From Setomelanomma holmii (lineage: Eukaryota > Ascomycota > Dothideomycetes > Pleosporales > Phaeosphaeriaceae), in assembly GCA_010015745.1 (NCBI GenBank), contig ML978292.1, positions 1 through 64,000 on the forward strand: 64,000 bases of DNA, in the 5' to 3' direction. Below the pieces are notes generated by a model. It worked only from the letters and a program-made list of their open reading frames with translations. It did not search any database and was not told where the DNA came from. The position numbers and the translations under genes are program-made. Positions 11,423-22,833 of the stretch are shown here, one piece after another. How positions within the stretch are numbered: the first letter of the stretch is position 1; each line of letters opens with the position of its first letter.

Positions 11423-14319
11423 GACGTCGGGGCACAATTCTTTAGAGATGATTTATTGAATGTTAATGCTGTTTGGTCAGCTCTAGTTGTAGAAGAAGAG
11501 AGACGTGTGCCCTCTTGATCAAGTGGGTCGACTACTGCGGGCGTTGCCAAGGAATGCCTGGGCAAGCAGATAACCGCTGGAGGGGTCGTTTTGCGGCTTT
11601 TTGTCTCACCGCCTGTTTACTGCTGCGCGAATGCAGAGCGAGTGGTGGCAAACGACGTAAAGTGAGTATCGACGTTGAGCCGATAGTGTGAAGTGATGCT
11701 GGAGTGGTGCGGTCGAGCCGCGCAGGTTTCAAAAATGGAAAAGCCAGGGACACTAGGTGCGCGCTAGTAATAGTCCAGTAAGCGACGATTCAGTGGGGGC
11801 ACGCGTCATGATTGCAATGCAGGAAGCTGGACCGACCTCGGGTGAAATGATTTAGTTATTCCTTAAGCATACGTTATTGGCAAAGTAGAAGATAGTGTTC
11901 GATGTTTCATGGAACTCAGATCTGTGGGAATTGATCCGGGATCAGCTTCTCGGATCGCTGTCAGGGTCCAATACTACACTAACGTTCACGCTCACCAAGA
12001 AGCGTCAGGATATTTTACCAGAGTAAAGACCAGTATAAATTTCGATGAAGAAGCGATCGTCGTTGACAGCTGGCAGAAGGTGTGGCAATACAAAGTATGG
12101 CAAGTTCTCAATACTTGTCCAGTTTGTACTCCTTGCCTCATTGGCTCGCCTCCAAATTCCGAACACTTAGAATGTACCCTGTAGGTCGTGCTTTGTGTCA
12201 CCATGTCAAAGTATAGGAACGTCAACGTTCGCGATACTATAGGTCATAAAGCGCGCAATTGACATGACTGAACACAAAATGCAGAATTCATCCAGTGTCC
12301 GGACGTTATCTGCAACGGAGACAAAGTCCATTGTTTGGCGAATCTACCAAGTTTGGCCGACCCCAAAGACACCATACTAGAAGTACATCTAGAAGTAACC
12401 AATAACTTCCTGTGAAACAAAGTTCCCAAAAGAGTGGCCACGCTGGTGGCGACGAGAAGAAGTTTGCTTGAAAGAACGAAGGCAGAAACCCTAGACTCAG
12501 CGCTTCCTTGAGGTCCGACATAAGACCGATACGTTTGGAGAAGGCATCCGTTGTTAGGCTATGGTAAACTGTAAGGAACTCGATCGGAGGAAAGCGCCAA
12601 AGCCAGAACTTATCAAGCAAGGTCAGCGCGGGAATATCGTGTAGAACAGAACAGATCAGCTCACTGGTATATTTGCGGTGTACGGACTACTCCGGATTTA
12701 AAGATCAAGGGGCGCAAGGGATTCAATCTGGGCATAAATGTTAGCGAATGGAGAAGACTAGCGTGATCCTACTTGCCGGTAAAAGACGGGCCCAGCTAGC
12801 TGGGCTTGGTGGTGGCTGCGGTGGTGGAGAGGGAGGGTCGTCTCTTGAGTAGTTGTGAATCGACAGAGATGCTGACACGAGCGTTGTGCTGCGCATGCTT
12901 TGCGAATGTGCGACACTTGTATTAGCCGTGTCATTGATCGAGAAGCTCGTGATTGCCATCTTGATTGCTGAGATAGTTTGCTCGAAACGGTGCAGTGTAT
13001 GGAGTGGTCGAGATGGTAACAGGTTTGGATGTACTTTTATTGAAAAGAAGCGGCGCGGTACGAAGAAGTTAGAAGGATGGTCTGGAGAGAGCGCTAATGC
13101 CGTTGCTCGACATTAAATAGCCTGTGATCGAGGTTTAGTAAGTGGCTGTCAGGGCGGTATGCCTCGCTGGCAAACTCATCTGGACTGGCTCAGGACAAGC
13201 AGACTTGCAACGGCCCGTACGGGTAGACGGGTGGCTTTAAACAGGGCTAAGATAGAAGAAGAATGACTGGAATGATATACTGGTTCCGTGAGAAAGGTGT
13301 ACCACCGGCAAAGGAAAGCCTTCCCCGGAGGCGATTCTGGAGATTAGCTGTAAGATTCACACGCCAGCGACGGCTAACAACGTGGCGTCGGGTGAGGGTC
13401 AGACTATCTGTGTAACAAGAAGGAGCAAGGATAAGCACAAGTGTAAACATGCGATTTGCTGCGGCGATGATGCTGCAGGCCACTCGCCGAGGAGAGAGTT
13501 TGCTAGATCCAAGTCGACTGCTATGAAGGGAGGCTGGAAATGGCGGTCTGCCCAGCGCGAGCCATCGCAAAGTGTATCGGGATAAGGACGTAAAAGCTTA
13601 TCCGATGGCGTATCTAGCTCACAGGATTCGCGATCAAAGGGTAGCAGACCATATGACTGGTCCCGATGCAGGCGAGGCGAGGCAAAGTCATTACTTCCGA
13701 TTATGCTGACTGGAGAAGCGACATGTTTGTGTCCTTGAAGTGAAGCAAACCACGCGACTGGGAGACATATGAAAGGATATTCTGGCATGCACTGGAAAAA
13801 GACATGGAGTGTGCTGGACACGGGACGCGCACACGGTCTGCACCATCGGTGTGAATGATCGGTGAGAAGTCGAAATGTGCGGAGATGCAGGTGTGTCGTG
13901 ACGGAGAGGTCGCGGCTGGCGCTAAGAGGTGGATGCGTCCGCGCGCCAAGCCTGACGCGACTGTCACCCATCGCGACTTCCTTTGAGCAGCCGAGGCGGC
14001 AGTCGCAGAGCAGCACTCACCTTCACCACCCGCGCTCACCTTCACCTTCACCAAGCGACCGCCTCGCCAATCAACCTCCTGGAATTGGGTCGCTGCCTTT
14101 CCGTCACCTGCTCAGGCACACTTTGGCGCGCATATTGACATGTGCCGGACCTGATTGTAGGGCTGGCAGTCACACCCACCAGCTCTGCATCACCCGCCCA
14201 GTGACACCCTCTCCGTCCTCCCATCGGCTCTCACCTCCATCCGCTTCATTTGACGAGGCGCGCCGATCTGCCGTCGCCCTGCAGATTACAACTCACACCT
14301 CGCACTGCGCCCGCCAACA
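11423..14319. other. 2.9 kb divergent intergenic region between helicase and TAF6
   Basis: It separates the divergent helicase (-) and TAF6 (+) genes. ORFs up to 205 codons exist on both strands (for example 13399-14016 minus) but overlap one another, lack recognisable domains and look like chance frames. The last 300 bases before TAF6 are C/T-rich with repeated CACCTTCAC-like units near 14010-14060, usual for a fungal promoter and leader. A minus-strand frame at 12306-12620 encodes a hydrophobic stretch but lacks an ATG at its start. Confidence 0.5.
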
Positions 14320-15798
14320 ATGTCCTCAGTCTGGAACCCCGATAATGTGCGCGACGTTGCTGAGTCGGTCGGCATCGCCTCACTTGCCGACAACGTGGTA
14401 GAGGAGCTGGCCCGTGACGTGGACTTTCGCCTGGCGCAGGTGCTGGAAGAGGCTATGAAGTTTATGCGACATGGGAAGCGGACGACACTCAGCACTCACG
14501 ACATCTCCCACGCCCTGAAAGTGCTCAATGTGGAGCCCTTGTACGGATACGAGTCTACCCGTCCATTGCGCTTTGGCGAGGCCTCACTGGGACCCGGCCA
14601 GCCACTGTACTATGTCGAAGATGAGGAGGTTGACTTCGAGAAACTCATCAACGCCCCACTTCCGAAGGTGCCACGGGAGATCACGTTCACAGGTAGGTGC
14701 TCGGAACGACCTCCGCTGGAGATTGAACATCCGTGTTGGACAATCAATTGCTAATGCGACCCAGCGCACTGGCTCGCCGTTGAAGGCGTCCAGCCATCGA
14801 TACCACAGAACCCAACCACAAACACCGCCGACTTGCTGCCCAAGGGTCCCAACGCGAACCCGCATCTCGCTGCAGCTAATGGACTAGACAACGTAAATGT
14901 CAAGCCGCTTGTGAAACACGTTCTCTCCAAAGAGTCACAGGAGCTCTTCGCCAAGCTGTCGAGTGCGCTCACGGACGAGACCAACATCGAGTGGCAGAAT
15001 GCTGCGCTTGCAGCCATTCGGACGGAACCGGGCATCCACCAGCTGACGACATATTTGCTTAGCTTTGTCGCAGAGAAGGTGACACACAGCATGAAGAACT
15101 TGTTTGTGCTGCATCAAATGATGAAAACGACACTAGCTTTGCTCGACAACCAGGCAATATACCTGGATCCATATATCGCGTATATGGTACCGCCGGTCTT
15201 GACATGCTGCATCGGCAAGAACCTTGGATCGGGGACACAACAGCCGTCGTCCACTGCCTCCTCAGAGACTCTCAATGGCAATAGCTCCAGCGACTACAGG
15301 TCCAGCTCTTTCAACCACTTCGATCTGCGGGGTTTGGCAGCATCTATACTCGGTCGCATCTGTCAGAAGGGGTCATCATCAAACCAAGGACTCAAGTCGC
15401 GGATCGCGCGGACGTGTCTGAAGACTTTCATGGACTTTCAGAAACCTCTCGCCACACACTACGGCGCGCTACGAGCTTTGGCCTCGATCACAGGCCCTGA
15501 AGGCTTTCAAATGCTCATATTGCCGAATCTGCAACTGTATAACGACGATGTCTTGAAAGCAAGTCTCGAAAACGAGGCGACGAGATCGGACGCCGAGCGA
15601 GTGATCAGCTGCTTCATTGGCAGCCTGAAAGGCCTCGTACATATCAGCCCAGAGAACATGGCCAACGGAACAACCGATCTCGAAACCTTAAGAGAACGTC
15701 TGAATGAGAAGGTCGGCGACGTCCTGGCGGATCGAATCATTACTGGCAATATGAGTAAAGCCGCGCAACTGATTCTAAGAACGAATATCAACATTTGA
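14320..15798 (+). CDS. TAF6: TFIID/SAGA subunit TAF6
   Basis: There are two exons, 14320-14692 and 14765-15798, with a 72-nt intron (GTAGGT...CCCAG). The product is 468 aa. The first ~70 residues are a histone fold (VRDVAESVGIASLADN and LAQVLEEAMKFMRHGKRTT) that in the family pairs with TAF9. After the intron comes the TAF6 HEAT-like C-terminal domain (HVLSKESQELF, LLSFVAEKVTHSMKNL, YLDPYIAYMVPPVLTC). The length is a little below the yeast protein, which is about 516 aa. The start has a good context (CAACAATG). It acts in the nucleus in promoter recognition and co-activation. The downstream gene is convergent, ending 190 bases away. Confidence 0.95.
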
Positions 15799-15988
15799 GG
15801 TCGGCACAAGCATTGCCACAAAAGCTTTGTAGGCATATTTGGCGTTTGGGACACGGTCAATGATACCAAATTTCTTGTCTCTCATGGACGAATCAGCCTT
15901 TACTGTATTGTATACGCAACCAAAATCACCGGCTTTCCATTCTCGTTGCATCCCCTAACGTCCAACGCATCATGATCAAGAAAATGTC

Positions 15989-17446
15989 TTACTCAACCTT
16001 CACCTCCTTCCTCCCATCCCCTCTCACCATAGGCAACAACAACCCCTCATCCCCACCACTATCATCCGTCCACCGCGCCAAACTTCCCACCCACCCATTT
16101 ACGGCATCTTCAACCTTGGATAATCCCACGTCAGCCCAGCTCTTGCTCTTCTGGTGCCCCGTCTGCCGCGGCGGTGTGAGACGAACTGGTATGCGCGGCG
16201 GCTGCGCGATTCCGGCTTCGAGCGCTGAGATGTCGCCTATGTCCATGGGTGCATATGCGTCTGGGGATGACATTGGACTGGGGAAGTTTATGTGTGGGGT
16301 GGGCGAACAGCGCGTTGGTGATAATGAAGAGAAGAAGGCGGCGCTTGCGGCAAGCCACTCGCGTGAGGATTTGTGTTCCAAGTCTATCCCATCCCCGATT
16401 CCATCTAGCTGCGCACGTGGAGACATGTCTATTATGTTCCCAGAACCTTCTCCCTTCTCATCCCAGCCGGTCGGTGGCGGGCGCAGGAAGGGGTTTGGCG
16501 GCGATGTCGTTTGCTCTTCCAAGGATATCCTCAGCTCTGACGGCGGTGTGGAGCGAGAGCGCTGGTTTGCGGTGAACGGACGATTCCCGCCTCTATATCC
16601 CTGGTGTCGACGCGTGAGCTCGAGGCCAGTTTGGTCCTGGGAGAAGGTTATGCTCGGTGTATGCGTCGTGGAACAAGTCGTCCCCGCTTGGTGGTTGTCC
16701 TGGGTAGGCTGTGTTGACGGCGGTGATGATCGTAGCCCAAGCGCATATCTCGACGGCTTGTCCAACGGTGTTCTCTCCCCTCTCCCCGTCGTCCGCAGCC
16801 GCACACGAGTCCACCAAGTCTTTTCCCATGTCCGAGGCGGAAACGTTAGGAGACATGTTAGTACAGTCCATACGATCCCGAGTAGCAAGACCATGAAAAT
16901 CAAACCCTCCAGTCCATACGGCAAGTACAAAAGCACATTCCCACTCCTGCCCATATTCTCCGCCGCCGTCCTATCTAGACTGGCAACCTCGTTGTACGCA
17001 CCTCGCGGCACAATCCTATCCGGATACCAGAAACTCGGCGGTGAAGGTCTTGGATAGCTAGAGCTTCTAGACGTCGCAGTAGCCGTACTTGATATTGACA
17101 ATGATTGTGGTACGTTTGTGTTTGTGGGTGCTACTGTTTCCACGCTAGATACGTAAGTGGATGGGTAGGGTGAGCGTGAAGGCCAGGTCCATGCGGATTT
17201 TGCATTGGGATGATGTAGGGAAGATGGAGATGCAGGTGAAAGTGAAAGGGGTGGTGGGTATGGGGAGTCGAGGAGGGTGACTGTCACTATGCGGGTTTGG
17301 GTTGATGTTGTCGTGCGGCGCTGATCCGAAGCTTGCGGTGTAGGATTTGGCGTTGATGTGGTTTCCAGTGCGGCAGTCTCAAAGGCAAGCTCTGGGTGTG
17401 TCTGAGTGGGTGGGCTTGATGTGTGCAATTCGGCTGCGGGAGCCAT
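15989..17446 (-). CDS. unrecognised single-pass membrane protein, 485 aa
   Basis: This is an intronless ORF; I chose the ATG at 17446 (MAPAAELHTSSPPTQ) because the longer frame to 17731 has unlikely hydrophobic and Cys/His-rich sequence typical of read-through 5' leader. The product has a Ser/Thr/Pro-rich N-terminal ~180 residues, one strongly hydrophobic helix (LEGLIFMVLLLGIVWTVLTC), then a long low-complexity Ser/Pro-rich tail ending with an ordered, charged motif (WADVGLSKVEDAVNGWVG). No signal peptide is obvious. The arrangement fits a type I/III fungal plasma-membrane or ER protein of unknown function. A long antisense ORF (15972-17057) mirrors this gene and is considered a shadow because it has no helix or ordered C-terminus. 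Confidence 0.7.
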   Translation of the reverse strand: MAPAAELHTSSPPTQTHPELAFETAALETTSTPNPTPQASDQRRTTTSTQTRIVTVTLLDSPYPPPLSLSPASPSSLHHPNAKSAWTWPSRSPYPSTYVSSVETVAPTNTNVPQSLSISSTATATSRSSSYPRPSPPSFWYPDRIVPRGAYNEVASLDRTAAENMGRSGNVLLYLPYGLEGLIFMVLLLGIVWTVLTCLLTFPPRTWEKTWWTRVRLRTTGRGERTPLDKPSRYALGLRSSPPSTQPTQDNHQAGTTCSTTHTPSITFSQDQTGLELTRRHQGYRGGNRPFTANQRSRSTPPSELRISLEEQTTSPPNPFLRPPPTGWDEKGEGSGNIIDMSPRAQLDGIGDGIDLEHKSSREWLAASAAFFSSLSPTRCSPTPHINFPSPMSSPDAYAPMDIGDISALEAGIAQPPRIPVRLTPPRQTGHQKSKSWADVGLSKVEDAVNGWVGSLARWTDDSGGDEGLLLPMVRGDGRKEVKVE

Positions 17447-18061
17447 CTTCAAATGAGGTACAATATGTTTGTGCAAAATTGCGAAGTGTTTCCAACAGGG
17501 ATTTGAGTGCAAGGCTGTGAGTATCATGGAGCAGAAGTGCGATACGAATTGCAGATAACACAATGTACAAGACAACGTAGCGGCGCAGTAATGAACATGT
17601 CTCAGGCAAGGGCAAGGTGTGACAATGGCAGAAAGTGACAAGGTAGACCCAGATATTGAAAGAGAGATTGAGACAATATATGTGCATTGTGCGTGCAGGA
17701 GATGAACGCGATGTGAGACTTGGAACGTCACTAGGAGATTGGTGTCAAGGTTGTGATGCGAGGACGTGTATTATGTACTATAGAATTATGGCAACGCAAG
17801 GAGTGCTTGCTGAAATGTTGATAAGTAGCAAACGCCGCCCAATGATGCATCGCAACAGTCTATATATTGTGTTGCGTAAAGGCAGACACATGGAGATCGA
17901 AAGTGTAGCTTTTGGTGAACGGCTTGCAAAGTGACGACGAGGGAACAGAGAACGCGAGAACTTTCAGCAGCAGCGATTGCAGCGCTGTGATCGCCAACGC
18001 AGTTGCAACGCAGTCGGTTCGAATGAAGACTTTGAAGTCCTGGCGCGATCTCGGATATCGC
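17447..18061. other. intergenic, nothing recognised
   Basis: This spans the upstream side of the membrane-protein gene and the 3' side of the ABC transporter. Only short ORFs are present. Confidence 0.5.
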
Positions 18062-21000
18062 TCATCGGCGATTGAAGTTGAGGAACCTCGCCGCCAGGAA
18101 GAGAATGATCAAGTTGCTACCAATAAAGGCAGCAAAGATACCCAAGTCTCTCCACCTATTTCCGAACTCGTATCCAAGAGGGTTGTAAAATTGATCACCG
18201 ACCTTGTATGCACAGTACTCGCATACACTAGTCGCGTTGTCCCGAAGATAACCTGGCGCGCCTGTGCTAAAGAAGTCGGCCATGTATGTCCCGCAATCCT
18301 GGCCTTGTGGAGCGTTGAACCGATTGAACTCGCCAGGCGTGCACTCTACGCGTCTCTCGTGGAGTTCTGTGACGACCATACCGCCGATGAGGCGTGTGAA
18401 GGGGTTGAGCTCGTAGAGCCAGACACGCCAGAACTTCGGAATGAGTGGCTTGGGAATGGTGACACCACAGAACAGTGCGAAGATGATAATGATGAAGGGG
18501 TTGACGTAGGAGGCGATGAAGGGTGTCGGCGTCAATGCTGCGACGGCTTGACCGAGTGTGACAGAAAATACTTCAGTGATGAGGATAATGAAGAACTGGT
18601 ATCCAGCGCGTGAAGACCTCGAGTCTAGGCCGGGAATGTAGTAGATCGGTATGAAGAAGAAGACAGCGCAAAGAAGACTATATGGCATCTCGGCAATGAC
18701 CATGGATAGCGCGAACGGGAATGTCTTGTATGCTTTCGACATCTGTTCCCTGAAGCTGATCATTCGAGCAATAGCGTATTTCGGCTCGACCTGAGCCAAG
18801 ATGAGAGCCGGGAGAACGGTGACCTGGAAGATGATGAATACGCGGTACTGGAGAGAGGATCGCGAGTCGTCCAATTGAAGATACATGAGACCAGTGAGGA
18901 GGGCGATGATGACGTGGTTGAAGAGGCGAGTGAAGCCATAGTTTGGAGTTCGCCAGAAACTGAGGTTTTGGCGCTTGACAACTTTCTTGATCTGGAAGGC
19001 CATTGGAGTCGCATATCTTGGGTATATCATATCAGCAAAGTTCTTGGCGAAATCAAGTTAGTGTAGCGACGTACTCTTTCTGGTCGACGGGCTCAGCATA
19101 TCCAACTTCTGCGGCGCGCTGTTCTTTGATCTGGACGATGGTACGCTTGGCTTGGGCAAACTCCTCAGAGTCAGCCCAAACGTCAGCCCAGTCGCGATCT
19201 CCGATGCGGTGGGTGGATCCAGCGCCAATCTAAGCATGTAATCAGTATCTTGCTCCAAGAAGTTTCGACACAGGACTTACGGCATCAAGCATCCACTCTG
19301 CAGGGTTAGCATCGGATGGGCAGTCTGCTCCATGGCGGTGGAAATAGTCCAGGAGGACGTGGGCATCCTTGCCGATGTCGCCGAAGTAGACACATTGACC
19401 ACCTCGCTGCAAGAGTAGTAGACGATCGAAGTTCTCAAAGAGAGCGGAGTTCGGTTGATGGATCGTGCACAAGATAGCCTGTCCAGCGGCAGCCAGCTTG
19501 CGAAGGAAACGAACGATGTTGAAGGCGCTTTGAGAATCGAGACCAGATGTGGGCTCATCCAAGAACAGCAGTAGCTCAGGCTTGGCGGCGAGCTCAACGC
19601 CGATCGTGACTCGCTTGCGCTGTTCGACAGCCAGGCCAGTTTCTGGGTCACCGATGATTGCGTCTGCGATGTCTTCCATCTCCAACAATGAGATGACCTC
19701 TTCGACGTATGCATATTTCTCTGACTGAGGTGTTTCGTACGGTTGGCGCAGGTCGGCTGAGAAGCGAAGTGCTTCACGAACAGTTGTTGCTGGCTCGTGG
19801 ACATCAAGTTGCTCGGCGTAGGCGGTACCTCGCTGGAAGGCGAGACCAGGTTCCTTGCCATCAACAAGCTTGTCGCCGGTGATGACACCAATGTTCTTGC
19901 GGTTGGCCAACACGTCGAGCAGGGTAGTCTTACCAGCACCAGAAGCGCCCATGAGAGCCGTGAGCTGACCAGGCTTGACATAGCCGTAGATATTATTCAG
20001 TAGCCTCAATTGACCAGAGGGTACTGGCACGTCGTAGCACAAGTCTTCCCATGTGAGGACAGCTTTAGAAGTGATGTTGAGATCGGAGCTGTCTTCAGTC
20101 CGTTCGGTTTTCATGTTGCGCCTGTCACGCTTCTCGCGCAGCTTCTCATTGAGTTCCTTGAGCTCCCTGTTCTCCTTCACGAAGATAGTCACAGTACGTC
20201 CACCGGCGCCCCACTTGACGAACTCGCCCAGGAAGGCATTGGCGAGGAGGAAGGCAACGATAAGAACAATCATGATGCCCCAATTCCTCCAGAGATCGTC
20301 GGCATTGTAGGTAAAGCCTGCTTGAATGTAGTTGCGTCCAGAAACAGCGGTTGACCCGGCTCTGCTTCCCGGCAGCGTGCAGACTTGCGCATTGATGTCG
20401 TTGTAGCCTGGACCGTATGGAATCAAGGAGGTTCCGGCACAAGTGAGATCGAGGCGCTTGAACTCGTTCATCATCAGTGCAGAAAAGCCCAAACCCAAAG
20501 CATTGATGTAGAAAATCCAGCGTAGCCAGACCTGTTCAGACTGCCATTGAATGATATATCCGGAGGTCAAGACAAAGAGCGTAATGATGGTAGCAGCAAG
20601 TCGGATGGCGACATCAAAATCCGGGCAGAGACAACCCACGGTTCGGAAGAACAGAGTCATGGCCAGATATCCAGTGACGATCAAGAGGTAGAAGGTGAAG
20701 AATGCTCCTGCATCCCTGACTAGGTTCGTCATGAAGTACACGATGATGGAGAAGATCAGAATCTGAGCTGATGAGAACAGAAGATCGACACCAATTTGTG
20801 CTATCCAGAGCGCTGATGGACGATGGAAGGAAAACGCTCGATGCTTGTTGACAATCGGACGACCTAACATAGTGGATGCGAGCTCGGAGAAGGCCTGAAA
20901 AGCGTTGAAGAGGAGAGCAATGAAGAGAACACCACCACGGGTAAAGGCACCGTTGCTGGTCTTAGGAAGGTCGAGCCAAACGGTACCGATGATGATAGCA

Positions 21001-22833
21001 ATAACGAGCGAAGTAAACCAGGACACGGTAAGACCAAACTTGTCCTGCCATTTGAGCAAGAACTGTCGCTTGGCCAATGCCCAAACCTGGAGGTAGAATG
21101 GAATAGAGTAAACCGACTTTTTGGGTGCATGGCGCTTGCTTTCCTTGACCGCGGTCTGAAAGTCTTCATAGATGTGCTTCTCCTCATCCATGCGAGCATG
21201 GTATTCAGCCATCTCAGTTGCCAACCTGGCTGCAGTCTCCGATTTGTTGAATGCCTCTGCGAGATCATCCGGGGTCGAGGGAACGTCTTTAGCAGTCATC
21301 CCAGGCCTGAACTCGCGCTCGTAAGGATCTGTGCATCCAGTGAGATAATCTGGGGTCGTTTGGCGGGGCTTCTCAAGGTAACCAAGACCTTCGAAGTATG
21401 CCCGCGCTGACTGCGCAGGGCCAAAGTATACTTGGCGTCCGCTATCAATGACCAGCACCTTGTCGAAGCACTTGTAGATGTTCTCGGAAGCCTGGTAAAG
21501 GGAAACGAAAGTCGTGGTTTTGTAAATGTTGGTCAGTACGCGAAGTGACCGTGCGTAATCAACGGCTGTGGATGCGTCCAATCCTCGAGTTGAGTTGTCC
21601 CAAGACATAAGGGAAGCACCAGTGATCATGGTCTCTGCAATTGACACTCGCTTACGCTCGCCTCCCGAGATGCCGCGAACGAAAGGATTTCCGACGATAG
21701 TGTTCCTTGTGTGTTCGATGTTGAACATTTTCAGCATCAGATCAATGACCTTCTCCTTGAAGTCTTTTCTTGACAATCCCGCAGGCCGTTTGCCAGGCAC
21801 CTTCGTCTCCAGTGCGAAGTCGAGTGTCTGACCAACGGTCAATGTGGGGTGGTGGTTCTCATCTTCCTCGCAGTACACTGCTTCACCACGGTATCGCTTC
21901 TCGAAAAAGTCCGAATCGAATGGCCCATAAAGCACCTTTCCGTCGACTTTGGTGTAGCCATACCGCTGGTTGCTGATTACTTTGAGAAAGGTTGTGCATC
22001 CGCTTCCAGGACGTCCAAGCACCAGGACCATCTCCCCAGGCTTCACCACGCCCTTGAAATTCTTCAAGATGTCAAATTCTTTACCTTTCTTGCCTATGCC
22101 CAGAAGGCTTTTCGCGGTTTCGTATACATTGAAAAATGACACAAACGCGTCCGGGAAAGTCTAAGCGCGTTAGTGAGTATATCACACCGATCGACATGTC
22201 ATGCTGTCAGCGTCAGCTTACCTTGGCATAGTTCTTTACCCCACCTACTACTTGTTAACGTCAATTCCAATGAGTCAATGGATAATACACACCAATGCCA
22301 GAAACCGTCAAATCTTCCCAGACCACGCCAATGCGCTTCGACTTGATGCCGGCTGCCTCTTCTTCGTCGCGACTTCCGCGCAAGGTCGACTCCAAATCGA
22401 AGGGCTCATCGGAAGAGTCTGAAGCAGCAACGCCGCCTTTCTCAACATCGACAATTGCTTGGCCTTTGTGACTTTGCACGCGACTCAGTCTGCGCGAGAT
22501 GTTGCTGGTTCGGGAAAGTTCCTGGGATAGTTCTGCGAACTCTGCCTCGGCCTGGTGGATCGGCTTGTTGAACTCGCTGAAGCCCTCATTGTACTGCTGC
22601 GAGTTGCGCGCAGTGTCGTTGTCGATTGATAATGACCTAGCGCTGCTGCTGTCTTTCTCAATTTGGTTGCGCTGAGGATGGATTGCTTCGTATGTCTTGC
22701 CCATAGTCTCCTCGCGAATTGTCGCATTATTTAGCGGTACATTGGGGTTGTCCATGATGCTCAGCGCTGACGGCGCGTGGCGCACCTTATCGTAATTCCG
22801 GGTACCAGATGGCAGGAAAAGGGTCTGAGACAC
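18062..22833 (-). CDS. PDR-type (ABCG) full-length ABC efflux transporter
   Basis: There are five exons: 22833-22293, 22244-22222 (23 nt), 22160-19281, 19229-19075 and 19016-18062. Introns are 48, 61, 51 and 58 nt; the product is 1,517 aa. The order is (NBD-TMD)x2. NBD1 has the family-typical Walker A GRPGSGCTTFLK (Cys in place of Lys, around residues 237-248) and signature VRGISGGERKRVS. NBD2 has a canonical Walker A GASGAGKTTLLD (around 920) and a degenerate signature LAVEQRKRV, as in yeast Pdr5/Cdr1. Each half is followed by about six hydrophobic helices, with a Cys-containing extracellular loop before the last helix (VCEYCAYKVGDQFYN). The N-terminal ~150 residues are Ser-rich and charged, probably phosphorylated. 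The family exports azoles, plant defence compounds and other hydrophobic molecules across the plasma membrane; the substrate here is unknown. The unusually small exon 2 is required for frame (GVKNYAK). Confidence 0.95.

Noticed and set aside
13399..14016. 205-codon minus-strand ORF upstream of TAF6
   Set aside because: It has no domain, overlaps plus-strand ORFs and lies in the CT-rich promoter and leader region of TAF6.
15972..17057. 361-codon plus-strand ORF opposite the membrane-protein gene
   Set aside because: It mirrors the minus-strand gene, which has a clear membrane helix and an ordered C-terminal motif. The plus-strand translation has no domain-like features.
17912..18613. 233-codon plus-strand ORF over the ABC transporter 3' exon
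   Set aside because: The minus strand encodes conserved transporter helices here, so the plus frame is a shadow.
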